From Chrysoporthe austroafricana (lineage: Eukaryota; Ascomycota; Sordariomycetes; Diaporthales; Cryphonectriaceae), in assembly GCA_001051155.2 (NCBI GenBank), contig JYIP02000008.1, forward strand, positions 1,674,001-1,738,000: a stretch of 64,000 nucleotides of DNA. The letters are read 5' to 3'. The notes below the pieces were generated by a model that was given only the letters and a program-made list of their open reading frames with translations, was not told where the DNA came from and did not search any database. A program made the position numbers and the translations under genes. This document shows, piece by piece, positions 49,701 through 60,521 of the stretch; the stretch's first letter is position 1; every line of letters begins with the position of its first letter.

Positions 49701-52385
49701 TATTCTATTTACAAATTCGATTAAGCAAAATTCGAAACATTTAGAGAATATATTAACGAAAACTTAAAAAGAAGATATATATAGAAATTACGATTATTAG
49801 CGGGATATTTAATCCTATTTATACCCAAAAAAAACGGCAAATTACGACTTTATATAAATTATAAATAACTTAACGATATTACAATTAAGAATTGCTATCC
49901 TTTATTCCTAATAGGAGAAATGCGAAACCGATTAATAAGAATAAACTAGTTTATTATATTCGACTTTAAAGAAAGATATTATTATATCCGAATTAAAGAA
50001 AATAATATTTGGAAAATAGCATTCAGGACCCATTACGAATATTTCGAATATATAATCTTACTTTTTGGACTAATTAACGTACTTACGTTTTTCTAAGAAA
50101 TGATTAATAATATCTTTCGCAAATATTTAAATATTATTATTATTATTTATTTTAATAATATCTTTATTTATTCAAAAGATTTCGAATCTTATAAATAGCA
50201 TATGCGATAAGTATTTTAGATTTTGCAAAATAATAAATTTTTAATCGAATTAAGCAAATGCTATTTCTATTAATAAAAAGTTAATTATTTCGGCTATACG
50301 ATAGAATTAAGCAAAATTAATATGCAAAAAGATAAAATCCAAATAATAAAAGAATAGCTTATATTAAAAAAAACGAAAAAAGTAAAAGCATTTCTTAGCT
50401 ATGCTAATTTCTATTAACAATTTATTCGGGATTATAGCGAAATCGCATGCCCTTTTACGGATTTTACGAAAAAAAACCAAAAGTTTAAATGGATATAAAA
50501 AGTATAAGAAGCATTTAATGAAATCAAAAAACGGGTAATATTAGAACCCATATTCTATAAAGCAAACCCAAATAAACTATTTGAAATCGAAACTGATATA
50601 TCAGATTATATATTAGGAAAATAATTAGGTTAACGAGATAATTAAAGACGTTTCAGGATCGTAAATAATTTCTTAAAAAAACTGAATAGCTCGGAATTCA
50701 ATTATGGCATTCCAAATAAGGAATTAATAGCGATTGTAAAAGCATTCGAAAAATAGCAGCATTATTTGATCGGAACAAAATACCAAATTATAGTGCATTC
50801 CGATTATAAAAACCTAATAATATTTATAATAATAAAAGTTTTGAATAAGCGATAAATTAAATAAGCGGAATTCCTTTTATAATTCGATTTAAAGATCGTA
50901 TATTGCAAGGGATTAGAAAATAGCAAAGCAAATATATTCAGTTAATAATCGGATTATTAAAGTATAAAATTAAAAGAATTCCAAAATATTTTCCGGTAGG
51001 ATAAAAATAGCAATTTTGTAAACAAAACCAGAGAATTCGATATAATTATCAGAATTAGTAATAACGAAAAAGGACTAGAAAATATAATTTTTAAAAAACA
51101 AGATAAATATATTCGAAATATATATAGTATATTAGCATATAGCTATTAAGGAATTAGAATTATATATGAAAGAATCAAGAAATATTAGAACTTCTTAGGA
51201 TTAAAGAAAAAGATTGAGGAAATCTTATAAAAATGCGATAGCTGCAAGAAAAATAAGATTGAATATTATAAGCCTTATAGATTGCTTTAATTACTTCCCG
51301 TTCCGGAAACGGTTTAGCAATTTATTAGCTAAAATTTCATTATTAAACTACCTTTTTTACGAAAACCTTTAATTAATATATAATACGATAGTATCTTAAT
51401 AGTAATTTGTAAACTAAGCAAATATGCTTACTTTTTTCTATATAAAGAAAGCAGTATAATAAAAGATCTCGCATATATATTTTTCAGAATAGTTATAGCT
51501 AATTATAGCATGCCCGAAAAAATTATTTCCGATAGAAATAGGAAGTTCATATCAAATTTCTAGATATCGCTTATAAAGCTATTCGGAACGTAATAAAAAA
51601 TGTCTATAGCATTCTATTTATAAACGGACGGATAAACGGAACAAACGAATTAAATTATTAAATAATATTTACGATATTATATAAATTACGAATAGGATAA
51701 TTGAATTAACTTATTGCTTTTAATATAGTTTGCATATAATAGCGCAAATATAAATATAATAAAGAAGTTATTATTTTACGCGCTATACGGCTATAACCCG
51801 ATAGCTTATTATAACGAATTATTAGGAATAAATGCAGAAATAGCAGAAAAATAAATTAAAAGGATTAAGAAGATCTAAAAAGAATTTCAGAAAAAACTGA
51901 AATTTGTATAAGAAAGAATAACAAAATATATTAATTCCAAAAGAATTAAGGGACTAATTCTGCAAGAAAGAGATAAAATCTACTTTGTTCGATAAAAAGA
52001 ATATATTAAAATAATCAGACCCTTTTATTCGCTGGATTATAAGAAACTCGAATTATTCAAGATTCTGAGAAAAATTTCAGATATTAACTTTGAATTTGCA
52101 TTACCTTACGAAATGAGAATCTACCCAGTTTTCCACATTTCGCTTCTTAAACTTATATTTAAGATAGCCGAAACAGATAATACAATACAAATAGAAAGCA
52201 ACGAACCAGAATACGAAATAGAATGAATCTTTAAATATTAAGGATTAATGAATTACAGAAAATACTTGATTAAATGAAAGGAATATTACTTAAATAAAAA
52301 TAGCTAGGAATCGACTAAAAACTTAGCTAATGCAGAATAAGCATTCCAAGCTTATTAGGGAAAAGCAGCTATTAGTTAATACTTA
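46702..52385 (+). pseudogene. Element G gag-pol (RIP-stopped)
   Basis: Gag from an ATA (46,702). The knuckle at 47,572-47,613 reads CYNCSKKGYIAYNC, with the first Cys kept. Protease near 48,810 reads LLDSS, in the -1 frame to gag. RT (about 49,730-50,190) has LLFGLINV and a YxDD reading YFNN. RNase H starts near 50,590. The integrase core is at 51,340-51,600, and the chromodomain at 52,200-52,360 (EYEIE kept). Stops throughout at Gln/Trp codons. Confidence 0.92.
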
Positions 52386-52435
52386 ATACGGAAATAATAA
52401 ATAACCAGTTAGAGAAATTTATTAATTAACCAGAA

Positions 52436-52932
52436 AAATAGCTAATATTAGAAGAACTAGCCGCGTTTCCAGGTTTAATTTCTGAAATAGCAATAGATTA
52501 ATTAATTTCGGAACCAAATTGTTATAAAGTAGCCTTAAAATCGAAACTTTCTGGAAAAGAGCTTTCGGAAACGAAAGGCTTTGCAGTACAATATTCGGCC
52601 TCGGCTCTATAACGCTCCTTTTCGGCTTTCTCGGCTTCCAATCTCTCTAATTCTTTTATACTATTAATCTCCCGACAAATAGCCCGTATTATCTTCTTAT
52701 ACTATATACGCTTTTGGTATCGAAAACGAAAGATTTTCTTTTCTGCTATTTCTAGTTTATTTTCTAGCTTTTAATAATATTGAGCTATCTTACGCAATTT
52801 ATTAGAAGTAATGCTTAATATATCGTAACGAGAACGATTGAGCCGTACGCATTTCGAATAACGAAAGGAATCCCGTTCAGAAACCTGGCAAACTAAGATA
52901 TTGCGACCCTTACAAAACGAATAGGAAGGTAT
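52436..52932 (-). pseudogene. Element G antisense ORF (well preserved)
   Basis: Minus frame of 166 codons (ATA for ATG at 52,932, TAA at 52,436) with only about four stops. Head: YSFCKGRNILVCQ, then FRYSKCVRLNRSRYD. Middle: LENKLEIAEKKIFRFRYQKR, then ELERLEAEKAEKERYRAEA. Tail: FPESFDFKATL and FGSEIN. The clean reading over the full length supports a real protein rather than chance. Confidence 0.7.
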
Positions 52933-53108
52933 CTGAACGGCACGTTAAAGAATTGCCTTTAAAAGAGAATTACGATATTAGGTCTTGAGCGAATAATTCT
53001 TTTGCATTTTACCCGATATCCTGATTAGAAAAGTACGATAAGTAAGAAAAAGGATTAAGGAAGCTTATAAGAGTTAATAGGGATATTAATCGATAAGACG
53101 GGAGATAA

Positions 53109-53552
53109 TATTATAAACCAATATACAGAACTAGGATATAGTACTAAAGCTACCCGGAACGGCTTACCTAGTACCGAGATTTTAAATTTAGCTGCAAGAC
53201 TTAACAAATGCTTATATAAACTAAGGTTAAGGTTAGATAAGATAAGGATTATTGGATTATTAAATAAGCCGGTAAGCTAGGCTTATTAGCTTATTTAATA
53301 AGCCGGTAATCCTATATTAAAGAGCTGGATATATAAAGATTAAATATTTATTAGATAAATAGCAATAGCTTTTTAGTTATCAATTTAAGTATTAATTGGA
53401 CCTTATTATTAATAGTTACTTAAGATTTATAAATACTGTAAAACTCAATAAATTGTATTCCGATATTCAAGGCTTATACTTGATACCGCTTTTGCTAGTA
53501 TAAACCCTTTTACTTTATAGCATATTTCAGGATTGCTATAGCATTTATAATA
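53109..53552 (+). repeat. Element G 3' LTR (444 bp)
   Basis: Same length as the 5' LTR. Follows GGGAGATAA and is followed by TATAT and the resumed F sequence. Confidence 0.95.
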
Positions 53553-53557
53553 TATAT

Positions 53558-53870
53558 CCGCTTCTATTTCCGCAGCCGTATTAAGTTATTCTTTAAATTT
53601 TCGATTTTATTTTCTAGCTTTTGGAATTAATTGGATGCGAAAGAAAGTTTAATAATATTAATCGGTTCCAAAATATTATAATTTGCTTAATTATGCTAAA
53701 TATACTTAAAATAACGAAATAAATCTTGCTAGAATACTATATAAATCTCTAACTTTAAATAATTACAATAGGAATAAAGATATATAATAATAATATAATA
53801 AATAATTCGAAAGATTAGAAAATTATGCTATTTATATTTATCCGAACGAAAATTAAAAGATTTGGTTTTC
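53558..53870 (-). pseudogene. Element F antisense ORF, N-terminal part
   Basis: Sequence continuous with 45,921-46,196 once G and one TATAT are removed. The basic coiled-coil start is readable on the minus strand; the Cys-rich head is badly eroded. The start position is uncertain. Confidence 0.5.
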
Positions 53871-53977
53871 GAAATTCTGCTATTTATTCTAATTAGGAAA
53901 ATATAATAAAAAAGTAAAATAAGCCGAAATTATATATAAAAATTATTAAGAATAATAACCGATTGGAAAAAAGATAA

Positions 53978-54442
53978 TATTATAATTTAATAGCAAAATA
54001 AAGCATATAAGAGAAGAAAATAAGCATTCTATCTATAACCCTACCGGGAAATTCTTTCTTATTTACTTACGTAATTCAAAGATAAAGTTATAGATAACCA
54101 GGATCTAGAGATTTGTTTTAGAGCTGCCAGATCCAGGATCTGGGAATCTGTCCTAAAGCTGCTAGATCCAGGATTTAAGGATTTGTCCCAGAACCGCCAG
54201 ATCCAGAACTGAAAAGACAGATATATAAGAATAAAATACTTACCAAGTAAACTATTATAGCTTTTCAATTATTAATCTAAATATTAATTAGATCTTACTA
54301 TTAATAGCTGCTTAAGGCTTATGAATTTTGCGATATTTTAGCTAATCTGTTTCAATATTTAAAGCAATACTTAATATCGTTTTTGCTAATATAAACCCTT
54401 TAATCTTATAATTACTTTAGGATTACTATAGCGTTTATAATA
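53978..54442 (+). repeat. Element F 3' LTR (465 bp)
   Basis: Starts TATTATAATTT and ends GTTTATAATA. It carries the 35-bp U3 repeats and is followed by the ACCGT duplication and the rest of the E LTR. Confidence 0.95.
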
Positions 54443-54447
54443 ACCGT

Positions 54448-54600
54448 TAAAACCGATAGCAATTCTATCGGTTTAACCTTTAACTTTGGATTACGTAATC
54501 CTTGTAAGTATTTTTTAATAGGGTTATTGTATATTTTGTTTTGTTAGCTTTTTCCCGTTTTGAAACGTTAGCCGACTGCTTTCTATATTGGGTTATAATA
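54448..54600 (-). repeat. Element E 5' LTR, outer part (153 bp)
   Basis: Remainder of the inverted LTR after F. It contains the palindrome GGATTACGTAATCC (54,488-54,501) and an ACCGATAG/CTATCGGT inverted repeat, and ends GGTTATAATA, the complement of a RIP-altered TGTTATAACC start. Confidence 0.82.
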
Positions 54601-55784
54601 ATATTATAAGTTTAAGAAATTATAATAAAAGAAATTCGATATTAGCTTATTAAAGCATAGCTTTTTTAATTACGAAATTCTATTAAAAGAAAAAACGAAA
54701 TCTTAAAATTACTTTATTTATAAGTTCGATTAAGCAAAGCTCGAAATACTTAAAGAATATATTAATGAGAATTTAAAAAGAGGTTATATACGGAAATCGC
54801 AATTACTCGTAAAATATTTAATTCTATTTATACTTAAAAAGAATAGCAAATTACGACTTTATATAAACTATTAATAGCTTAACGATATTACGATTAAGAA
54901 TTGCTATTCTTTATTTCTAATAGGAGAAATGCGAAATCGATTGATTGGAACAAATTAATTCATTATATTCGATCTTAAAGAAAGATATTATTATATCCGG
55001 ATTAAAAAAGATAATATTTGGAAAATAGCATTTAGGACTCGTTACGGATATTTCGAGTATATAATTTTACTTTTTAAACTTATTAATGCGCCCGTATTTT
55101 TCTAAAAAATAATTATTAATATTTTTTGCAAATACTTAAATATTATTATTATTATCTATTTTAATAATATCTTTATTTATTTAAAAAACTTTAAATTATA
55201 TAAATAGTATATATAGCAAGTATTTTAAATTTTGCAAAATAATAAATTCTTAATCGAATTAAACAAATATTATTTCTATTAATAGAAAATCAATTATTTT
55301 AATTATATAATAAAATTAAGCAAGATTAATATATAAAAAGATAAAGTTTAAGCAATAAAAGAATAACTTATATTAAAAAAAATTAAGGAAATTAAAATAT
55401 TTTTCGGCTATATTAATTTTTACTGATAATTTGTCTAAAATTATAATAAAATTGCATGCTTTTTTACGGATTTTACGAAAAAAAATCGGAAATTCGAATA
55501 AATATAAGAAATATAAAAATCATTCGATAAAATTAAAAAACGAATTATATTAAAACTTATATTCTGCAAAGCAAATTTAAATAAGCTATTTGAAATCGAA
55601 ACCGATATATTAAACTATATATTCGGAAAATAATTCGGTTAACAAAACAATTAAAGATATTTTAGAATTATAAGTAACTTTTCAAAAAAATTAAATAATC
55701 CGGAATTCAATTATAGCATCCTAAATAAGGAATTAATAGCAATTATAAAAGCATTTAAAGAATAGCAATACTATTTAATCGGAA
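54601..55784 (+). pseudogene. Element H pol: RT and RNase H start (RIP-stopped)
   Basis: Starts just before RT. RT has FILKKNSKLRL and a YxDD reading YFNN (about 55,160). RNase H begins near 55,600 (FEIETDI). It ends at the CGGAA where I is inserted. Heavily eroded. Confidence 0.85.
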
Positions 55785-56195
55785 TGTTATAAACGCTGCA
55801 GCAAATCCTAAGATATACTGTAAGGTCAAAGGGTTTATGCTAATAAGAGCGGTACCAAGTATAGCCTTAAGTTTCAGGACAAAATTACTGAGTTCCGCAA
55901 TGTTTATAAGCCAATATGGCTATCAATAATAGAGTTCAATTGATACTTAGATTGACAACTGAAGAATTACCTGTCTATCTAGAGCCCCTTAAGAAGATAA
56001 GAATATATAGACCAAGGAATAGGAATCGGGTACCAACGGGCTATCCCGAATGACGACGAATGGCCCGGAGTCATTCGACCCGAAAGCTTTCGTAACCTTA
56101 ACCCTAACTTACGTAATCCTTGCGGGGTACGTATTTCATTCTGTTAGCTTAATCCCGAGCCGGGGTTTGTCCTTCTTATATATTAGTCCATAATA
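55785..56195 (-). repeat. Element I 3' LTR (411 bp)
   Basis: On the plus strand it starts TGTTATAAACG and ends CCATAATA, next to a polypurine tract on the minus strand (AAAGGGGATAA). It retains AGTTGTCAAT (minus strand) at the RNA-start box, the form that pairs perfectly with the inferred ancestral primer site. Confidence 0.93.
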
Positions 56196-56392
56196 TTATC
56201 CCCTTTCTATCGGTTATTATCCTTAATAATACTTTTGTAAGTATCCTCGTTTAACAGGTTTCTTATCGTACCTTCCTTATTAAGATATCTTACAGGGTTA
56301 ATAAGGCTCGTAATCCTTCGTCCATTCTTTCTTCAAAAAGTCTTGCCCGCTTTAAGCGATTTTCGTTTATCGAATCCCGAAAGTACGAAGTT

Positions 56393-56996
56393 ATGCCTTA
56401 TTCATTCTGCTTTGAAGAAGGCTTATCGTATCGTATAGTAGATAGGGTCAAGAGTTGTTCTAATTGTACGAAACGGGGGCGTTCTTGTAATGCCGGACGG
56501 GTTCCGTTATCGTCTTGTGGGTTCCCCCTTTTTTTTTTTTTTTNTGTTGTGTGTGTTCTTTAGGTGTTTTGGGGGGTTTCTTTTTTTTTTTTTTTTTTTT
56601 TTTCATCTTACTCTTCCTGATCCTGCTATAGTATTACGAGTTACCGACGAATTGTCCCGGATCGATAGCCGTAAAGTCGAAAAGGAAGGACGGCTTTTCG
56701 AGCTTCAGTCCCGTATAACCGAATCCTTAGCTTGTCTTGCGCGGCTAAAGAGGCAATGCCGCTTTTTCCAGGAAAAAGGGATAAAGTTAGTAAACCAGGG
56801 TTTGGAAAAAGAAGAATATAATCGTATGGCTATCGAAATGCAAGCGGTAATCTCTGAGGAATTTGCAGCTATCGCTGCAAATCCTTCTTTTAATAGTTTT
56901 GACTGGAATTCCGTGAGTATTAGTAATTCTGTAATGGACTGGTCTGGTTTTTTGGGTAAGGCTGGTTCTTGTTCTGGATCCGGGCAGTCCTTTTAG
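56393..56996 (+). pseudogene. Element I antisense ORF (plus strand), frame broken by poly-T
   Basis: Since I is inverted, its antisense frame reads on the plus strand. It opens at ATG 56,393 (MPYSFCFEEG), then CSNCTKRGRSCNAG, a clear Cys cluster. Near 56,525-56,603 long T runs, a G run and one undetermined base (56,544) break the frame. From 56,604 to the TAG at 56,994 a clean frame follows: ELSRIDSRKVEKEGRLFELQ, ARLKRQCRFFQEKGIKLVNQ and finally SVMDWSGFLG. Cys head, helical middle and DW-containing tail match the other copies. It is the only copy here with no stop in the helical part. The poly-T stretch may be a sequencing artefact. Confidence 0.68.
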
Positions 56997-57043
56997 GAGC
57001 TTTGGGTAAGTAGAATCTTTTACAGGTTTATTCCTTTCCGCTA

Positions 57044-60043
57044 TTATTTGTCCAAGTAATCTGCTAATGCTCGAGGTATATTTTGTAAGTTAGTTTTAGG
57101 TTCTTATAAATTTTCATTTGCCGGGTAGCCTTTCCATTTAATAAAGTATTCGGGATCGTAATTTGGTTTGCAATATTTGAGGATTCGTTCGACCTCGTAT
57201 TCTGGCTTATTACTTTCTACCTGAATGCTTTTGTTTATTTTAATCAATCTTAGTACTGATTCGAAAAACGAAATATGGAATACCGGATGGATTTTTATTC
57301 TATAGGGTAATGCGAGTTTGAAATTGATATTTGAGATTTTCTTTAGGATTTTGAATAGTCCCAATTTCTTATAATCCAGTAAGTAAGAGGGTCTTATTAT
57401 TTTGATATATTCTTTTTGTCGAACAAGGTAGACTTTATCCCTTTCCTGTAGGATTAGTCTTTCAATCCTTTTGGAATTAGCGTATTTCGTTATTCTTTCT
57501 TGTACGAATTTCAGTTCTTTCTGGAATTTTTCCTAAACTTTCTTGATCTTTCTGATTTGTCTTTTTGCAGCTTCTGCGTTTGCTCTTAGTATTTTGTCGT
57601 AATAGGCTATCGGGTTATAGCTATAGAATGCGTAGAATAGTAATTTTTTTGTCGTATTTGTATTTGCACTATTATATGTAAATTGCATTAGGGGTAAGAA
57701 ATCGACCCAGTTATCCTATTCGTAATTCATATAGTATCGTAAATATTGCTTAATAATCTAGTTAGTTCTTTCCATTTGTCCGTCTATTTATGGATAGAAT
57801 ACTATAAATATTTTCTGTTATATTCCAAATAATTTCGTAAGTAAGGTCTAGAAGTTTGATACGAACTTTCTGTCTTTATCGGAAATAATTTCTTTAAGCA
57901 TACCGTAATTGGCTATAACCGTTCTGAAGAATGTATATGCGAGTTCTTCCGCTATACTGCTTTCCTTATATAGTAGGAAATAAGTATATTTACTTAGTCT
58001 GCAAACCATTATTAGAATGCTATTATACTGCACTTTAGTTAAAGGTTCTCGTAAGAGAGGTAGCTTGGTAATAAAATCCTAGCTAATAAATTGCCAAATT
58101 GCTTCCGGAATCGGGAATAGTTAGAATAACCTATAAGGCTTATAATATTCGATCTTATTCTTCCTGCAGCTATTATATTCTTGTAAGATTCTTTCGATCT
58201 TTTATCTGAATCCTGATAGGTTCCAGTATCTTTTAATCCTTTCGTAAATGGCTCTAATTCTTTAATAATTATATGCTAATGCATTATATATAGTTTTAAT
58301 ATATTCGTTTTGCTTTTCGGGAGTTATATTTTCAGGATTTCTTTCTTAATTCTCGATTCTGATAATCGTATTAAGTTCTTTTGCTTTATTTACAAAGCTA
58401 TTATCCTTATCTTGTCGAAAGATATTTTGGAATTCTCTTAATTCTGAATTTTAGTAGTCTAATCGTTTACTGAATATATCTGCTTTGCTATTTTCGGATC
58501 CTTTGCAATAGACGATCTTTAAGTCAAATTGTAAAAGGAATTCTGCCCATTTGATCTATCGTTTATTCAAGACTTTGGTAGTTATGAATATTATAAGATT
58601 CTTGTAATCCGAGTATACTATAATTTGGTACTTAGTTCCGATCAAGTATTGCTGCTATTCCTCGAATGCTTTGACAATTGCTATTAATTCTTTATCGGGA
58701 ATACTATAATTAAGTTCTGGGCTGTTTAATTTTTTTGAAAAGTTGCTTATAATCCTAAGGCGTCCTTGATCGTCTCTCTGGCCCAATTATCTGCCGAGTG
58801 CGTAATCTGATATATTGATTTCAATTTTAAAGGATTTTTCTGGATCTGTTTCGCAAAGAATAAGTTTTATTATAACTCGTCTTTTGATTTCGTTAAATGC
58901 TTCCTGTATTTCTGAGGTCTATTCGAATTTCCGATCTTTTTTCGTTAAATCTGTAAGCGAGTATGCGATTTTGCTATAATTTTGGATAAACTGTCAGTAG
59001 AAGTTGGCATATTCGAGGAATGCTCTGATATCCTTAACATTCTTTGAAATAAGCCATTCCCGTATTGCTCTAATTTTATCTTATTGCATGCTAATCTATC
59101 CTAGTTCGATAGTATAGCCTAAATAATTGACTTTTTGTTAGTAAAAATAGCATTTGCTTGGCTTAACTAGAAGTTTGTTATCTTATAGCGTATGAAATAC
59201 TTCTCGTATATGCTGCTTGTATATCTCGAGGTCTTTCGAGAAAATCAAGATATTATCGAGGTAGACAATAATAGTAATATCCAGAAACTTACGCAAGACG
59301 TAATTAATCATTTCCTGGAAGGATGCTAATGCGTTTGTAAGCCCGAAAGGCATGATTACGTATTCGAAGTGTCCGTAACGTGTTCTGAAAGCTGTCTTCT
59401 AGATATTGTCTTCCTTATAGAGTTCGTCCTTAACTTCTTCCTTAAGTCCTGCGTAATAGGCATTCATAAGAGGTTCGTCCTCGTAATCGAAATAAGCGAC
59501 AATTTATCGGAATTTCGCCGTATAGTCCGCAGCCGAACTGGTCTGTCGAAATGCCTCTAGCTGCCGTACTGCAGTTCGTCATTTATCCAGGTCTCCAAAA
59601 ATCTTAGTAAGAGCTGTTTCGAAGTTAGCATAGCGCTAGAAGATGCGCTTGGTATCTTCCGAGCGAAATTCTTCAGTATTATCTAAATAGTTGCGAAAAG
59701 TCGGTTCCCATTACTGGAAGGCCGTTTTTTCAAAACAACTTCCCGCGAAATCGATCTTGTTATAAGTAGTTCTAAACTGGGTTTCATAATGCTTGAAATA
59801 GGCTTTAAGTTGCGTCAAGAAAGCCTGGAAGTTTCCCCGAATGCTTTTGTATGGGCCGGGTTTATCAAGCTTGAAAGCCTTAGCCTGCTGGAAGGCATTA
59901 AGGCGGATAATTTCGTTCTTGATTTCCTCAAATTGCTAGTACAGAGCCATATTCTGCTGCTAGAATTATTCGTTAGTAAGGACGATCGGAATTTTTTCCT
60001 AGAAGGCCTGGTTATTGGACGAAAACGGGGTTTGGGGCGCTAT
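57044..60043 (-). pseudogene. Element I gag-RT fusion to chromodomain
   Basis: Minus strand. Gag starts at an ATA (60,043) and reads AKAFKLDKPGPYKSIRGNFQ. At about 59,415 DELYKE is joined directly to DNI, then KTAFRTRYGHFEY of RT, in one frame. RT continues with MPFGLTNALASFQEMI and a YxDD reading YLDN (about 59,250-59,270). RNase H, integrase (KLPLLREPLTKVQYNS) and chromodomain (YFIKWKGYPANENL, about 57,105-57,220) follow, with the stop at 57,044. Stops are fewer than in C, F, G and H. Protease is absent. Confidence 0.9.
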
Positions 60044-60105
60044 TATATCCTAAATATTGCTCAAGGGGTATATACTGAACCGATCTTGAATAAGAGTTAT
60101 CAAAA

Positions 60106-60516
60106 TATTATAAACGCTATAGCAAATCTTAAGATATACTGTAAAGTTAAAAGGTTTATGCTAATAAGAGCAATGCTAAGTATAGCTTTAAATTTCAGGA
60201 CAAAATTACTAAGTTCCGCAATATTTATAAGCCAATATGGCTATTAATAATAGGGTTCAATTGATACTTAAATTGACGATTAAAGAATTATTTATCTATT
60301 TAGTTAAGGAATTCTTCTATTCTTATATATCTAGTTCCTTATCTTTGGCCCATAATTGCCCGATAGGGCTTATTGCTGCTTACCGGGCCTTAATAAGCTG
60401 GGCTAAGCCCTTATAACCCTAACCCTAACTTACGTAATCCTTGCGGGGTACGTATTTCATTCTGTTAGCTTAATCCCGAGCCGGGGTTTGTCTTTCTTAT
60501 ATGTTGGTCCATAATA
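60106..60516 (-). repeat. Element I 5' LTR (411 bp)
   Basis: Same length as the other LTR. It contains CCCTAACCCTAA (about 60,417-60,428), two telomere-type units, next to TTACGTAATCC. Followed by CGGAA and resumption of H. Confidence 0.94.
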
Positions 60517-60521
60517 CGGAA

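Larger units (their letters stand above)
46197..53552 (+). mobile_element. Element G: complete chromovirus nested in F
   Basis: A 7,356-bp element with two 444-bp LTRs, flanked by TATAT at 46,192-46,196 and 53,553-53,557. The host antisense frame of F resumes after the duplication. Same LTR type and nearly the same length as C. It is RIP-mutated, but its antisense frame and the knuckle are relatively well kept. Confidence 0.96.
39723..54442 (+). mobile_element. Element F: complete chromovirus, split by G
   Basis: Two 465-bp LTRs (39,723-40,187 and 53,978-54,442) flanked by ACCGT on both sides. The element's own sequence is about 7,359 bp; element G (46,197-53,552) interrupts its antisense frame at a duplicated TATAT. 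F lies inside the LTR of the inverted element E. Heavily RIP-mutated: protease NNN, RT FNN. Confidence 0.95.
36868..54600 (-). mobile_element. Element E: minus-strand chromovirus fragment, split by F
   Basis: E is inverted. Segment 36,868-39,722 holds protease, gag and the inner part of its 5' LTR; segment 54,448-54,600 holds the rest of that LTR. Element F lies inside the LTR, flanked by ACCGT (39,718-39,722 and 54,443-54,447). The two LTR pieces sum to 439 bp. RT to 3' LTR of E are missing, lost beyond its junction with D. Right of 54,600 the sequence is pol of element H, so E had inserted into H. Confidence 0.85.
55785..60516 (-). mobile_element. Element I: internally deleted minus-strand chromovirus
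   Basis: A 4,732-bp inverted element with two 411-bp LTRs, flanked by CGGAA at 55,780-55,784 and 60,517-60,521. It is visibly richer in G+C than the other nested copies. About 2.65 kb is missing relative to full-length relatives: the Gag C-terminus, knuckle, protease and start of RT. The deletion joins gag to RT in frame near 59,415. It can only have moved with proteins supplied by other copies, unless the deletion came after insertion. Confidence 0.94.

Noticed and set aside
59789..60247. 152-codon plus-strand open frame
   Set aside because: It is antisense to the recognisable Gag of element I and its 5' LTR.
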